DNA of 64,000 bases from Ophioderma brevispina (lineage: Eukaryota > Echinodermata > Ophiuroidea > Amphilepidida > Ophiodermatidae). The DNA is taken from positions 1 to 64,000 of the forward strand of contig JAMKCH010035080.1 of the NCBI GenBank assembly GCA_023653785.1, written 5' to 3'. The notes under the pieces were generated by a model that did no database searches, was not told where the DNA came from, and was given only the letters and a program-made list of their open reading frames with translations. Numbering within the stretch: position 1 is the stretch's first letter; the number at the start of each line of letters is the position of its first letter. Shown here in pieces: positions 35,985 through 47,388 of this stretch. Both the position numbers and the translations under genes were made by a program.

Positions 35985-36320
35985 AAGACCCCCATTTTCA
36001 GCAACGTTGTCACCTAATGACCCCATTTTTTAAAAATCTCACGCAAAGACCCCATATTTTTTTTGCAAATTTTTCCGCGGCGCACGATCACCAAAAAAAC
36101 CTATTTTGGGAGGAAATTTTAACCCCAAGAGCTCTATTTTTTAGAAACTTTTGCACAAATTTTTACCCAAAGACTCCGTTTTTAAAAAAATGTCACACCA
36201 AAAAAAAAAAAAAACCTCTTTTGGACAATTTGGCTCTCACCCAAAAAATCCCTATTTTTTGGAGTCCTCTGTCACCAAATGTCCCTGGGTTTGGAAGCGC
36301 CAGCCTTACACCCACCCCAT
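35985..36320. repeat. Degenerate GACCCC/TTTTTT minisatellite
   Basis: The phrase CACCnAAnGACCCC followed by ATTTTTT recurs about eight times at 35-50-bp spacing. The open frame 36017-36331 is its translation and not a gene. Confidence 0.6.
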
Positions 36321-36642
36321 TTCATATGTGAGTGGCCCCCTCCCTGGGTCTCTCTTCTTAACCCTGCTTAACCACTAACTCATAAACCAAGTCTTTTAAA
36401 ACTAACCCTAAATCTAACCCTATTCCCTTCCTCAAAAGACAAAAATAAATCAGAAAAATGCCAATTCTATTAATTCTGACCCCACACCAAAACAACCTTT
36501 CAGAACACTTTTTCTTAGTCCCTTAAAACATGGACTTGTATATTTTGAAAATGTTCAATTAAGTGTTTGAAATTAAGAAACCGAGACCATCATCAAAACA
36601 TTTTTCATTCAATGTTGGTAGTTCCTGTTTTCTTTTATACAC

Positions 36643-36850
36643 ACTAAAAACATTGTGGCCATTTTCCAGGGTCAGTAGTCAACTATGCATACTACTACGA
36701 AAAAGTGGTCAAATTTTGACCACAAAAAGGGCACCTTTTTGTGGTCAAAATTTGGCCCTTTTTGCGGTCATAATTTGATCACTTTTTGTAATAGTGTGCA
36801 TAGTTGACTACTGACACCGGAAAATGACCACAATGTTTTTAGTGTGTATC
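36643..36850. mobile_element. Hairpin MITE, GTGGTCAAA-rich
   Basis: The left arm (CACTAAAAACATTGTGGCC, GTCAGTAGTCAACTATGCA, AAAGTGGTCAAATTTTGACC) is the reverse complement of the right arm ending AATGTTTTTAGTGTGTAT. A partial, decayed copy is at 56896-57025. Confidence 0.75.
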
Positions 36851-37665
36851 TGGATGAACACACACCTTTAAATCCTAATACATTACTTCTGCATCTTCTT
36901 TCACAACACAGGTCCCTATGTACTCTCGCCAACAATTTTGTATCACAAATGCCATATCACTCATCCAATTAAACTATCTAGCTGATTTGCATAACTCAAT
37001 AATTGCTTATGATTGAAATTCTAAAATCTGATTACTGTAAAAATAGGAATACAGCCGTTAAAAGTACACAGAATTAAAATAATACTAAGAGATAAAAACT
37101 CTTCCACCAATGAGAGAGAGAAGAAAATAATTTAAATAAATAAATAAAACACCTGCAGTAATATATTATCATTCCTGACAGTGACAAAAAATATTCACAG
37201 CTGCGGCTAAGTACAAATAAATAAGTCCATCAGACCTGCATGAATTCGCTTCTAATCTTAAAACAGCAGATCAATTTATCTTGGACATAGTCACATCAGA
37301 TAAATCCTAGTACCAATTTCCTATTGCTTAATGGTTTCCTCAGATGGCGTGATCTAGTAGTAGCATAGTAATGATGCAAACCCACTTCACGGAAATTGTT
37401 ATTTTCATTACAAAGTTTATCTCAACTTCTTTAAGTATTTTGTTAATCATTACGGTCTATAGAAGACTATTCATACAAGGATTCTGCAGTTTTTTGGATG
37501 CTAATTAGGCATGAAGTTGGCAATGATCATGCAGAATTTTGTTATTTAATTTGATATAAACAAAGTTGAAATTAATTTCAAGTCCACTATTTGGACATCT
37601 GTCCTAATGCTTATACCACGTCCATGTTTGCTATATCATTTGTAGTCTTAAAAGATCAAAATGTT
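36851..37665. other. Unannotated stretch
   Basis: AT-rich, nothing recognised. Confidence 0.3.
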
Positions 37666-37668
37666 ATT

Positions 37669-37693
37669 GCCCCGCGCGGGAGCGCGGGGCTAT
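37669..37693. repeat. GC-rich hairpin GCCCCGCGC-GCGCGGGGC
   Basis: A 9-bp perfect GC stem with a short loop, flanked by TTATT and CTATAG, stands alone in AT-rich DNA. The form is like the terminal hairpin at 9510-9540, so it may be the end of a decayed repeat. Confidence 0.5.
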
Positions 37694-37697
37694 AGAT

Positions 37698-39505
37698 GTT
37701 GAGTAACTTGACAGACATGGAGTTTTTTGCTGTATTGAAGCATGAAGAGCCTTGGTCATAACAATTTTTCATGACTATTGAAAATGATGAACAGTGCTAA
37801 AATTACTTAATGGTTGTGATGAACATGACATAAATATTTATGCAAACACAAGATAGTTTTTGTGCAAGTAAAATGATGATACAGTGTAAGATAGTATAAA
37901 AACACTGAAAATACAATCTAATTTATATGGGATCTGTACAAGGTTATATTTCCATTTGTTTAAGTGGGGTCAAATATCAGGCCAGTTGGGCGAACTGGCA
38001 ACAGTGCCCGGTTAATACTCAGGTACTATATCATTGCATATTCAGAAATATTGACAATTTCTTGGCAGCTGACATCATTCTTGGCTATTTTTGGATGTTT
38101 TTAATAATTCTGCCATTGCGCGGGGCATACATTGGTATCCAGCACCAAAATGTTTCTTGTCTATATTGCAACTGCAGAAGAGGTACAACCATATGCCTGA
38201 AATTCCAGACTGCAAAAACTGGAGGGCAGGGGAAGTGGGGTGGGGGCTGCGGGGTGGGATGGATGGAGTGAGTGATGGAGGGGATTGGGGCATGGTCCTC
38301 CCACTTTACAGACTGGGGTGGGCATGGCTACAAATGTTGCCATTTTGCAGTTTCATCCAATATATACATAGTGAATCCAAAAAAAATTGTGCACGAAAAA
38401 ACACAAAATTTGATCCTGATCTGTTTACTCAACTGTGACTCACTCACTTTATAATCCATGATAAACATTTACTAGAGTGGGATTAAAAATTACTTGGACA
38501 GGAGATACGCACACCGCATGTAAGTGCAACAAGCTACGCAGAGGTTTGGCACATTCTTCAACCAATTACGCATCACGAAACCAAGGTGCGGTGTTATACG
38601 GGCTCACACAGTCAATGCTCGAGGGTGTTCGATCTGTCCAACAAATTAATTAATCCGGACTGTACGAACATCAAAAGCCTCATTTCCCAAGAGGCAGTTC
38701 AATAACCTAACTATACAAAATAATGAGGATAATACTGCAACCATGCAAACAAACTTAAGAACCAATTCAGTTTGGTGTCCTGTCTATAAAAACCACCCAT
38801 CCTGTTGGCAAACCATGCCAGATCTGTATGGGAAAATTCCTTTTAATTCGAATTTTTGCAAAATACTGCCCGGATTTAAAGGGGCATTTTGGTTTGTAAT
38901 GAATTTAACAATTCGCTTGAACATAGCTAATACCACTTTTAGTGTGTGTTGTTTTGGGGTTATGAGGCAAAATTGTTTTATAATTTCTTGGATAGATGAT
39001 GACTTAGGACCTCAATTTATGGACACCTTTACTATACTTAGGCCATAAAGCTCTTCTATAAAAATCTTAATATTGTTTTAGTAGTTTTTTTTTTTAAGTG
39101 TTTTTTAATGTTTCCCCTTTTTTTAAAACATCTGGAAGTTGGAAGATGGTTTCTCAAAACAATGATCTTAAATGTCGAAGGGGTTTATTACAAAATCCCA
39201 AAGTAAACCAATGGTACAAACATTCTGCATTGCGTTTTGACTCTTAAATCCCTAGCAAATGTTTGGCACCTGACCAATTATTGGTCTCTATATGGGATAA
39301 AACCCTGAAATGGAGCCAAACGGCTTAGAACTGACATTTTGGTGAAATTTAGCTATGACACTTGGAGGGAAACCAATGGATCAACTCATTACAGAAGAAA
39401 CCTCCTGACTAGGAAGCTGTGTGCTACACTGTGAGTAAATCTCAACTTGTAAAATGAAATTTATGCTACTGAAAGGGTCTTTACTAAATCCTAATAAATC
39501 TATTT
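37698..39505. other. Unannotated stretch
   Basis: A purine-rich G tract at 38220-38290 generates several overlapping spurious frames. The 101-codon frame at 38743-39048 has no recognised feature. Confidence 0.3.
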
Positions 39506-39509
39506 TGAC

Positions 39510-39800
39510 ATTCTATCGTGAACTTACATTGTAAAGGGATTCAATTTTAAAGCATAGATTGGTGTTGAGGATGATAATATAGATGAATTCAGAGATTATT
39601 TGTCCGCTAAAGTGCTTTCTCGAGCAGGACAAGAAGGGCAGATGTATCCCTAATTCCAAGCACATACACACTTCTTTCAATACAATTTACAAATGAAGAG
39701 CGCCGCTCATTACTCTCATTACTGAATAGTGACGTCATATTTCTGATACAGCTTGGGGAGATTTTGGAAATTCCTCAATGTAAGTTCATGATGTTCGAGA
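39510..39800. mobile_element. Small TIR element with a TGACGTCA site
   Basis: CGTGAACTTACATTG at 39517 and CAATGTAAGTTCATG at 39777 are inverted repeats bounding about 290 bp. A perfect CRE-type octamer, TGACGTCA, lies inside near 39731. No target duplication is obvious. Confidence 0.5.
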
Positions 39801-40945
39801 GACTTTTTAGACCTCAGCTTGTCAAAATTATATGTACAATGATGATGGGAAAATCCGGTATGGTCTCGGCTATCGGAAGCTGAAAACAGAATTTAAATAA
39901 GACTTTCCGTTGTTGAGTGTTGGTGTTTGTTTTATGTTTGTAACGTTGCGCCATGAGTCAATCCCGGAAATTGAGGGTTGAAAAGGTACTCCTAAATAAT
40001 TGTAGATTATGCGCGATATAATTTGACTAGTGAGATGTACTATCTGTGTCGGTATTACTTAGATCATTCCTGAACCCACAGTGTCATCATTGCAAGGTGA
40101 CATTCACTTTAAATAAGGTGACAATGGAAATATGCATGGCTATTTTCCGGCAGTGGAACCAAGTTTGAACTGGGAATTGCAATGGGAGTATTGATTGCTG
40201 TCATAATTATATGCGCGGAAACGTGTTTGTGGGCGCAGTCAAGCATGGTTTGCATGACACGTACAATGTACACACATTCGATTGTGTGTATATTTAGGTC
40301 AGTCACCCGAATGTACTACACATGCGCGATTGCCGTCGGTGACTTGTCACTTATAAGAAATCTTCTATACAGGAGAGCTTTGTTTGTGCTTAGTCACTTG
40401 AGGCAACATCGATTGTATTTTGACCATGCCCACCTATTGTTTGTTTATTAAAGTATGGAAAGATTATACATTTCTCACTATGCTGGGAACCCTGTTCACC
40501 TCCCGGACTACATCTCTACGTAAAGACTCACATTGAAAAACGAGAGAGATACGGATGGATATCCATTTACAACAACATGGATACACACACACACACACAC
40601 CCACGGTTTGTCTAGGGGAAAATATGTACTAGTACACACCCACAAACATTTCTCCCCTCTCCCTTGTCATGTCCCTACAGTAATAAAAAATAGTAGACCA
40701 AAGAGAGACAAATCCTTTAGTGTTCAAAACAAAAACTTAGTTGATTTAAATGGGCACATAATGTGCTGACAACGGAATAGCAAACCTTTACAGGCAAGTT
40801 TCCTCACTCTGGTGCATCCTAATCCCATTCTTCTCTGAAAATAAATTATTTTGAGAAGATTTGAGAATACACCACACCTTTTCTCCCATTCAAAATCATA
40901 ACAGCTGTTGCAAGCTTGCAGCTGTCTTAAAGGTGGGTGACCTGT
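39801..40945. other. Unannotated stretch with an AC microsatellite
   Basis: (AC)n at 40572-40590. The 89-codon frame at 40182-40451 has no recognised feature. Confidence 0.3.
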
Positions 40946-40949
40946 CATG

Positions 40950-41972
40950 TCCGATTTTTCACGCATTTTTTCCCCCTCTCATGCAAACATATCACCAAAA
41001 CACCCAAATCCACTCGTGAGTGGACGCTTTGTAACAAAATCAAATTGTATATGAAAGACAGAATTTTTTCATCGCATGTTTTGCCTATTTACACAAATCG
41101 CCTCCAAGATATTACAATCAGGGTCGGGACAGTGGATGTACCCCAGTCCTCGGCAATTAGAAACATTGGTGTGTGTTTGATCAGACACTGTCTATGACTG
41201 ATCATGTAAAGGTCATCATTAAGTACGATAGTTGTTAACTTTCACTTCTCGGCAAATTACCGGATCCGCCGCTTTATCAACATTGAGAGTTGTCATCATC
41301 TCGTCCGGTTACTGATTTTATCTCGCATTGACTATGCCAATTCACTTTGTATGGATGTCGGCCAGAGATCGGAGTAGACTTCAGATTTTGCAGAAAAGAG
41401 GGGCCAGGCTGGTGTTCAGATCCGATAGAAGGACACCAGCCACACCACTTCTTAAGAGCTCAATGGCTACCAATGAGTGAGCGCGTTGTCTTTAACCTTA
41501 TGCTTCTTACTTACAAGGGCTACCTCTCTTTGTATATTTCCTGGCAGGCCAGGATTGCGTTCTGCAGATGACAAGTCGCTCCTCACATGTTCCCGCACAA
41601 AAGGTCAGTGGGTGACAGGGCGTTCAGCAATGCGGCCCCTAGCCTATGGAACTCTTTGCCGATCTCTGTCGGCCACTCCAATTCCATTGGGACTTTTGAA
41701 GAAAGATCTAAAATTTCATCTATTCTAAGAGTTGATTGTGTGCTTCTTAAAGACTATTCGTTATGGCTCACATGATATTTTTTGCAGTGTTTTCTCTTAT
41801 TTGATAGTTTGCTGTTAAGTATTATCTCATAGTAATACAACAGGTAGTGAAAAGATGAACCATGTTTTAGGCTAAATAGTAATTACTCTCATTTTGTAAA
41901 GCGCTTTGACCTTGTTTTGAGAAGTCTCTATATCAAATGCCGTTTGTATTGTATTGTATAAATAAAAACTTC
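40950..41972 (+). pseudogene. CR1/L2-like LINE, 3' half with decayed RT
   Basis: The 40937-41197 frame ends with Ser-Ser-Ala-Ile-Arg-Asn-Ile-Gly-Val-Cys-Leu, the motif that follows the catalytic RT region in CR1/L2-type LINEs. After shifts, 41240-41350 gives the 'hLLxSRIDYANSL' block. 41590-41720 gives Gly-Asp-Arg-Ala-Phe-Ser, Leu-Trp-Asn-Ser-Leu-Pro and a Phe-Glu-Glu...Lys region. The 3' tail carries AAAGCGCTTTGACC and ends in a TATTGTATTGTAT repeat (41946-41962). At least three frame changes. The catalytic residues are upstream or lost, so it cannot be active. Confidence 0.8.
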
Positions 41973-41974
41973 TG

Positions 41975-42655
41975 ATATAAAATTGGATGATTAAGCCCAA
42001 ATTATTGGTACGAGCTATGAGTTGCAAAATATTGGGGTGAGATGTCCAATATTTTTTAAAAATTATTAGCGAGCGACAATTAATATCAACATCCTCAAAT
42101 TTATCAATTATAATGTTTGGATCCAAATTTTCACACCACTTGGACTCCTCAAAAAATGGTAATGAGAAGAAAAGTGGTCCAAACTGTTTGATATAGCAGA
42201 AGCAAAAAAAAAAAATGTGTACCAATTTGGCAAGCATTGGACAGGTGTAGTGGTGAGTAGAAGACATTTAAGGTATTTCTGTCAATTATATCAAGAACAA
42301 AACATTTCCCAGGCATTTATAACTTTCCTTGGGATAAATTTGCAGCATCTTCATCCAGAATAACTAAGCTTCATTACAGTAATACATTTCTTCTCTATAT
42401 TGCATTACCATGTGGATTACCAAAATTCACCAAATATAAAAAAACTGTCACAAAAATACTACTTGTAGAGTGTAACATAGCTAATCATTCAATGTATTGA
42501 CCTTCAAACTTTGCTTTCTTTTATTCAGACTGGTCATGGGAACATAAGAAGTACTGACTTCCTCTAGCAATATTAAACTTACAGAATCATCAAAGTTGTT
42601 AGAACTCATGTTTGTCCAATGACTGACTGTAAATGGTCAGTTCCTGGATATCAGA
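41975..42655. other. Unannotated stretch
   Basis: 41990-42080 is faintly like the palindrome at 31.3 kb (TATTGGTACGAGCTATGAGTT) but decayed. Nothing coding. Confidence 0.3.
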
Positions 42656-42661
42656 AAATTA

Positions 42662-43022
42662 GGCCCCAAAAAAGATTGTTGTATTGGAGTAACCCGCCCG
42701 ACCCTAATTTTGAAAATCAAGCCCTGTACAAAAAAGTATACCTACCCTATTTTTTTTTATTGATTTTCAAAAATCTTATTTTTCAAGTTGTTTTTACCCT
42801 GATTTTTAACCGATTTTCTCAATATTTTTGGTGTTCTGGTGTAACTTTGGCAACTTCTCCTTAAGATTTTCAATAATAAGAGTCAAAAGTGTCAACATTA
42901 ATAACATTACATAGACTATGTGTGATGATTTGATGTAGTAATGCATTATTAAAAAAAAAATCCCCCCCGGCCCTACCCTATTTTGCACTGGCCTGTTACT
43001 CCAATACAACATTTTTTTGGCC
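42662..43022. mobile_element. MITE with TTA duplication (Harbinger-like)
   Basis: The left end GGCCCCAAAAAAGATTGTTG with TATTGGAGTAACCCG pairs with the right end read in reverse, GGCCAAAAAAATGTTGTATT with GGAGTAACAGG. TTA flanks both sides (42659-42661 and 43023-43025), matching the three-base TWA duplication of PIF/Harbinger elements. Non-coding. Confidence 0.75.
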
Positions 43023-43050
43023 TTATTTGAATAAGGCATTTGAGTCAGGA

Positions 43051-43206
43051 CCTTATCCCTAACACTATTCTCACTGATCTCCCGAGAGGAAGGGAATGGG
43101 TAAAGGGATAGAAGCTAAAGAAGACTGGACATCTTGAATGGGATTCGAACCCGGGACCCTTGGCGCACCAGTTCTACTAGCAGGGATGGCAAGCCATGAG
43201 GGGGTT
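43051..43206 (-). mobile_element. tRNA-derived SINE (family S1), good B box
   Basis: Read on the minus strand it gives GCTTGCCATCCCTGCTAG, then GGTCCCGGGTTCGAATCCCA (B box). The body TTAGCTTCTATCCCTTTACC, CCCTTCCTCTCGGGAGA and GTGTTAGGGATAAGG follows. It aligns along its length with 22858-23012. Confidence 0.75.
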
Positions 43207-43388
43207 GCTGGCCTACCCAGGGATTTCGTGCGCATGTGTTCGTACGATGACATCATCGCATCTTTTTTTGGACATAGTGCATTTTCTAGCCTCAGCTCAG
43301 TAAGTTTTAGTGAGTTTCGGTTGTGATAGGGATTTATACACCCATCTCATTGCAACCATCCCAGGTTATCCTTGGCCTTGGATGGCTA

Positions 43389-43666
43389 TCATAGGGTGTT
43401 TTGAATCAATCCCACAATGCATTAGTACTGTACTAAACACATGTCAGTACTTAGGGATAAAAAGTGTTCCAAAAGTTTAAGGACCACAAGACATGTCATA
43501 ATCATGCTAAAAATTCCCTAAGTACTAACACTTTGTGGGCTAAAATGAGCGTTAAAATCAGGATATTTATGTGTTAAGAATAGGATTTTTATGGGATCAC
43601 ATGACCCTATTGAGGTGAAATTTGCCAAAACTGGTGCACTGTGGGATTGACTCAAAACACCCTCTG
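43389..43666. mobile_element. hAT-type MITE, copy 2, uninterrupted
   Basis: It is flanked by a perfect 8-bp direct repeat GATGGCTA (43381-43388 and 43667-43674). Ends AGGGTGTTTTGAATCAATCC and, in reverse, CAGAGGGTGTTTTGAGTCAA. It is the same family as 14344-14991, in the opposite orientation, and shows that family without the nested insert. Confidence 0.85.
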
Positions 43667-43944
43667 GATGGCTATGTTGCCCTTGCCAGGCCAAACCCAC
43701 TATAGTACTTAGCCACTCGAGCAAAAAACCTAAATTTTCATTTTTCAACATTTATACCATAATATAACTTCTTATCATATTCCTAAACATAAGTTTTAGG
43801 GTTAGAAACACCTGCTTAGCATACTTAGTATTGCAAACTCAGCATTTCCATCACTACGTGCATCCAGGGTATATTTTCAAGGGACATTCGCAGTACTCAT
43901 TGGCATTCCACTGGGGGGAATCCTATACCTTCAGTTGGGGGACT

Positions 43945-45255
43945 GGCTGCCTGTCAATGACATATGGTCGATTGTCATGAAAACGGTGCATTTCGGAGGT
44001 AAGACACACCCAAAAAAAAATTGTCTCAAAATTGTATGTTTTATGTTTTAAACATTTAAGTGATCAATACCTATTACGGGAAAAATAATATTGCCAACAA
44101 CACTTCTTACGTTTATGCACAGTATGCACACAAACATTTTGTACAGCAAAAGAATAGGGTTTATTACGTTATCAAAATTTTAAATCAACATAATATGCCA
44201 ACTGATGACATTATCAGAGAGGTTGCTGGGAACAATTTTTATTTGTACGAAGTTAAAGTTTGAGTAGCTAATTGAACTCAAGAAATATGCTCCAATTTGT
44301 TTAGTTTATTACGTTATCATTGAGTATTGAATTTTGCCTGAAAATTAGACTTTATAATAAACAAATATTAAGATACCATTTACTAATTTATTCTAAAGGT
44401 ACATTTAATTGACATCATATCATTCTATGGCCAAATTATAGTTGATAATGTTAACTAATACGCATTCAACGTAATAAACGATAACGTAATACACAATAAC
44501 GTAGTAAACATTTTTGACCATTTTCCACATCTCCCATTGACTAAGATGTATCTGATTGAAAGTTTATATAATTTTTGTGGTCGGAAAATAAATATCTATG
44601 CCACTCTTGATCAATATTTGAATAGCTTGATTGGTTGCTGAGAAATGTGGATAACGTAATACACGTCCTTAAAAAGGTCACATTTTTTACAAAGTTCAAC
44701 ATTTCTTAGACTTTTTAATAGTCATTGTGAGCTGAAGAAAACACTATTTCCAGCTGCCGCATTATGTTTGCCTTGAAATAAGATGCACAATCAATATCTT
44801 AGTAGAAATTTTACCAAACTTAGGAACTGCTCTGTGAAGCATAACGTAATAAACAAGGTTTTCACGGACATTATGTTTGTATTTCAAAATTATAAAAATA
44901 AAGTGAGAATAAAAGGAAAAACGTCATTACATAATTTCTACACATGTTTCACAACAAGAAACATTGATATTCGGAAGAATTCAAGCTGCTAAGTATTTTT
45001 TAATTTTTTTAATAATTTGGATGTTGTGTTTCGGACATCAATTTTCTCCTATTTTTCGATGTTTGAAGGCAAATATCTCATAGAAAAGAAACGGAAAGCC
45101 TGGCAAACTATATATGCCCAAATGCAGCTCAACGGCCCCTATCAAAATATTACCATTTTGTTCCAATAAAGCATTGTTGAAAAGACTTATTAACCAAGAC
45201 ACAACATTTCTGGAAATGCACCGTTTTCATGAAAATCGACCATATTGAACATGCC
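43945..45255. mobile_element. 1.3-kb TIR element with seven 14-bp motif copies
   Basis: The terminal arms share TATGGTCGAT(T)GTCATGAAAA and CGGTGCATTTC, in inverted orientation (43968-44006 against 45200-45250). Inside, the motif GTTTATTACGTTAT or close variants occurs at 44159 and 44304. Its reverse occurs at 44466, 44481, 44496, 44651 and 44841. The frame 44060-44263 has no recognised domain. I see no transposase signature. No target duplication identified. Confidence 0.65.
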
Positions 45256-45364
45256 AAAAAATGCGGGTGGGGGGGGGTCTTTAATTTCTAAGTTTGTTGG
45301 CATCCCTTGGAAAATCTGAAGAGTGGGTTGAAAGATATACCAATCATGCAGTGACATACTGATA

Positions 45365-45848
45365 TACACTCTTAGGAAAACAAAAGGTGCAACTTGTCCT
45401 GTATGAATCACCTTCAAAAAGGTCCTATAAAGAACCTTAAACATTTAAATAGGCCTAGGAATGTTCTTTTTTGTATATAAGTGTTGACATATATTTTGAA
45501 AAGTTAATTAACCAAAGTGAAAGGCAGTGTTAACCCTCTTGATTCTAAAATGTTTTTGACTGAAATCCATGCATATCTTTGTGTTCTAGAAGAACTTCCA
45601 AAGGGTACCTTATTAATATTGACAAAGGGTTCTTAGAGCTTTTAAGGATCTACAAAGAACCATTTTCTTGGCTAAAAACTTTTGATTCTACAAAGAACTC
45701 TAAAGACTCTTCATGAGGTTTTTTAAATAGAAATATAGCCAAGAAAATGGTTCTTGAACCTTAAACTTTAAAGAACCCATAATCAAGAACCCCTCAAAAT
45801 TCACATTTTAGAACTAAAAGTTTTACAACTTTTTATGTGAGGGTGTCC
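45365..45848. mobile_element. Foldback MITE with AAGAACC arms
   Basis: CTACAAAGAACCATTTTCTT (45649) pairs with AAGAAAATGGTTCTTGAACC (45737). The outer ends ACACTC...CAAAAGGTGCAACTTG and CAACTTTTTATGTGAGGGTGT are imperfect inverted repeats. AAGAACC-type words recur throughout. Confidence 0.6.
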
Positions 45849-45929
45849 AAGAAGAAGGAATCTAGGCCTATTTAAAATTTTGAAGGTTCTATATACAACC
45901 TATTTAAGCACCAGTACTTTACTCTAAAA

Positions 45930-46150
45930 ACAGATCAGTCAGCAGGAGCTCCCCTATATAATTTTTAGGGGTGCTAGGCCTATTTAAATTTGGGAGGTTT
46001 TGGCACCAGTACTTCAAAACAGATTAGTCAGCAGGAGCTCCCCAAAATAATTTTTCAAATTTTGACACAATTTAGAACAAATTTGATCAAAATTTGATCA
46101 TTTTGATACCAAAATTAGTTAAAAAGTTGAGAAATATCTTGGTGGGCTCC
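45930..46150. repeat. Short duplicated block, related to 54.8 kb
   Basis: AAACAGATCAGTCAGCAGGA at 45929 recurs as AAACAGATTAGTCAGCAGGA at 46016. A related block (ATAGTCAGCGTGGAGCTCACC, AGTTAAAAAGTTGA) is at 54830-54975. Confidence 0.6.
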
Positions 46151-46151
46151 C

Positions 46152-46640
46152 CATTGACATTTTTTTTTATAAAAATGACTTAATTTATTTCAAGTCTGTT
46201 CCTTTTCCTCATATCAATATATTTCAAGCAAATTCAGAAAAAAAAAGCCAGGTTTTGAAAAACAAACACTCTTTTTGTAACCATGACAAATACATGTCAA
46301 TTGCTCTGGGTGTAAGAAATTGAAGTTCTTACTCGAAACTAATTCATTTTTATTCTTGGCATCTAGGATATCTCAAACAGTTTGTTATTTTTTTATTACC
46401 AAGACAATTAATGAACTTGATTGTTCAAACGAAATAACTTAAAACTGACCATCTAACTGAATTGGACTATATATCTGTTATATAAGGCTAACATCACAAG
46501 GTCTATCAGGTGATGTGCTTCTGGCCATATGTTTTGACAATGCAAGCCTGAACATCCTGAATTGCAATCTGATTAAATACATGATGGCTTCTATCATGGC
46601 ATAAAATTGCACTCTGTTTAAGGCTTCATGGCACATCTGA
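46152..46640. other. Unannotated stretch
   Basis: Nothing recognised. Confidence 0.3.
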
Positions 46641-46644
46641 GCAA

Positions 46645-46872
46645 TCTTGCTGCTGGAGTTTCTCTAGATTTTATAAAGAAAAATAGCATATTAATCTTAT
46701 TGTACGTACCAAGTTCAATTTTTAAGATTTTATTTTATTGTTTTCTTGCGCAAAATAATCGTTTAAAATTGAATAAACTTGTGAGATTTTATTTTGTTGG
46801 TTTCTTGGGCAAAATAAACTTTTAAGATTTAATAATAAACTTGTAAACTTTTATTTTGTTTTTTATAGGTGG
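46645..46872. repeat. AT-rich tandem repeat, period about 70-75 bp
   Basis: TTTTATTTTGTTGGTTTCTT / GGGCAAAATAA / TTTAAGATTT / AATAAACTTGTAA blocks recur about three times with drift. Confidence 0.6.
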
Positions 46873-46924
46873 AAAGAGAATAGACTTTTAATATTTTTTT
46901 GTTTTATATTTGAATGTGTTATCT

Positions 46925-47388
46925 TATGTTTTGTCAACAACAGGTGCAGGAATAACAGAAATGAAAGCAATAGCAAATACAGCATGAGTAACAGCAACAA
47001 CATGCGCGACTTCCAACAAACTCAAAGCACTGCTAAGATTATTCTTTTCAAAAATTTCACATACAATAACATCTAGAGCCAATTGAGCACCAAGACACTC
47101 CAATTTGCTGTAAACTCTTAAACTAAGTTTCATTAGTATCCAAAACTCAAGTTTTATATACAGAAGAACGTTACACGTGGTTTTAATCCGACGATGCCAT
47201 ATAAAGAGTGCCGTGCACCATTTGGGCTAGACATTGATATTGGTGCAATTAGAGCAGATCAGCAACGTCTAGAAAAGTCAGCGCATCTCAAAGGATCTAA
47301 TAAAGCTGTTACATGCAAAAACTCATCAAACCAATTGTATATGAAGGGTGAGTGGTATTTATATCAGGAGAATCTGTTTGATTAAAAA
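46925..47388 (+). other. Possible decayed or unrecognised coding block
   Basis: The plus-strand frame from 47137 to 47385 is open for 83 codons, with coding-like composition and no low complexity. A GGTGAGTGG at 47347 could be a splice donor. Just upstream (46930-47136) another plus frame starts Thr-Gly-Ala-Gly-Ile and reads well, but has three in-frame stops. The minus strand over 46924-47133 is also open with a hydrophobic end. I recognise no family. It could be an old transposon or virus-like protein relic, or an exon with sequencing indels. Confidence 0.25.

Noticed and set aside
35440..36430. CCTAAC/AACCCTAA words as interstitial telomere repeats
   Set aside because: Only isolated, irregular words; no head-to-tail array.
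38075..38454. Cluster of overlapping frames at 38.1-38.4 kb
   Set aside because: Produced by a G-rich purine tract that lacks stops on either strand.
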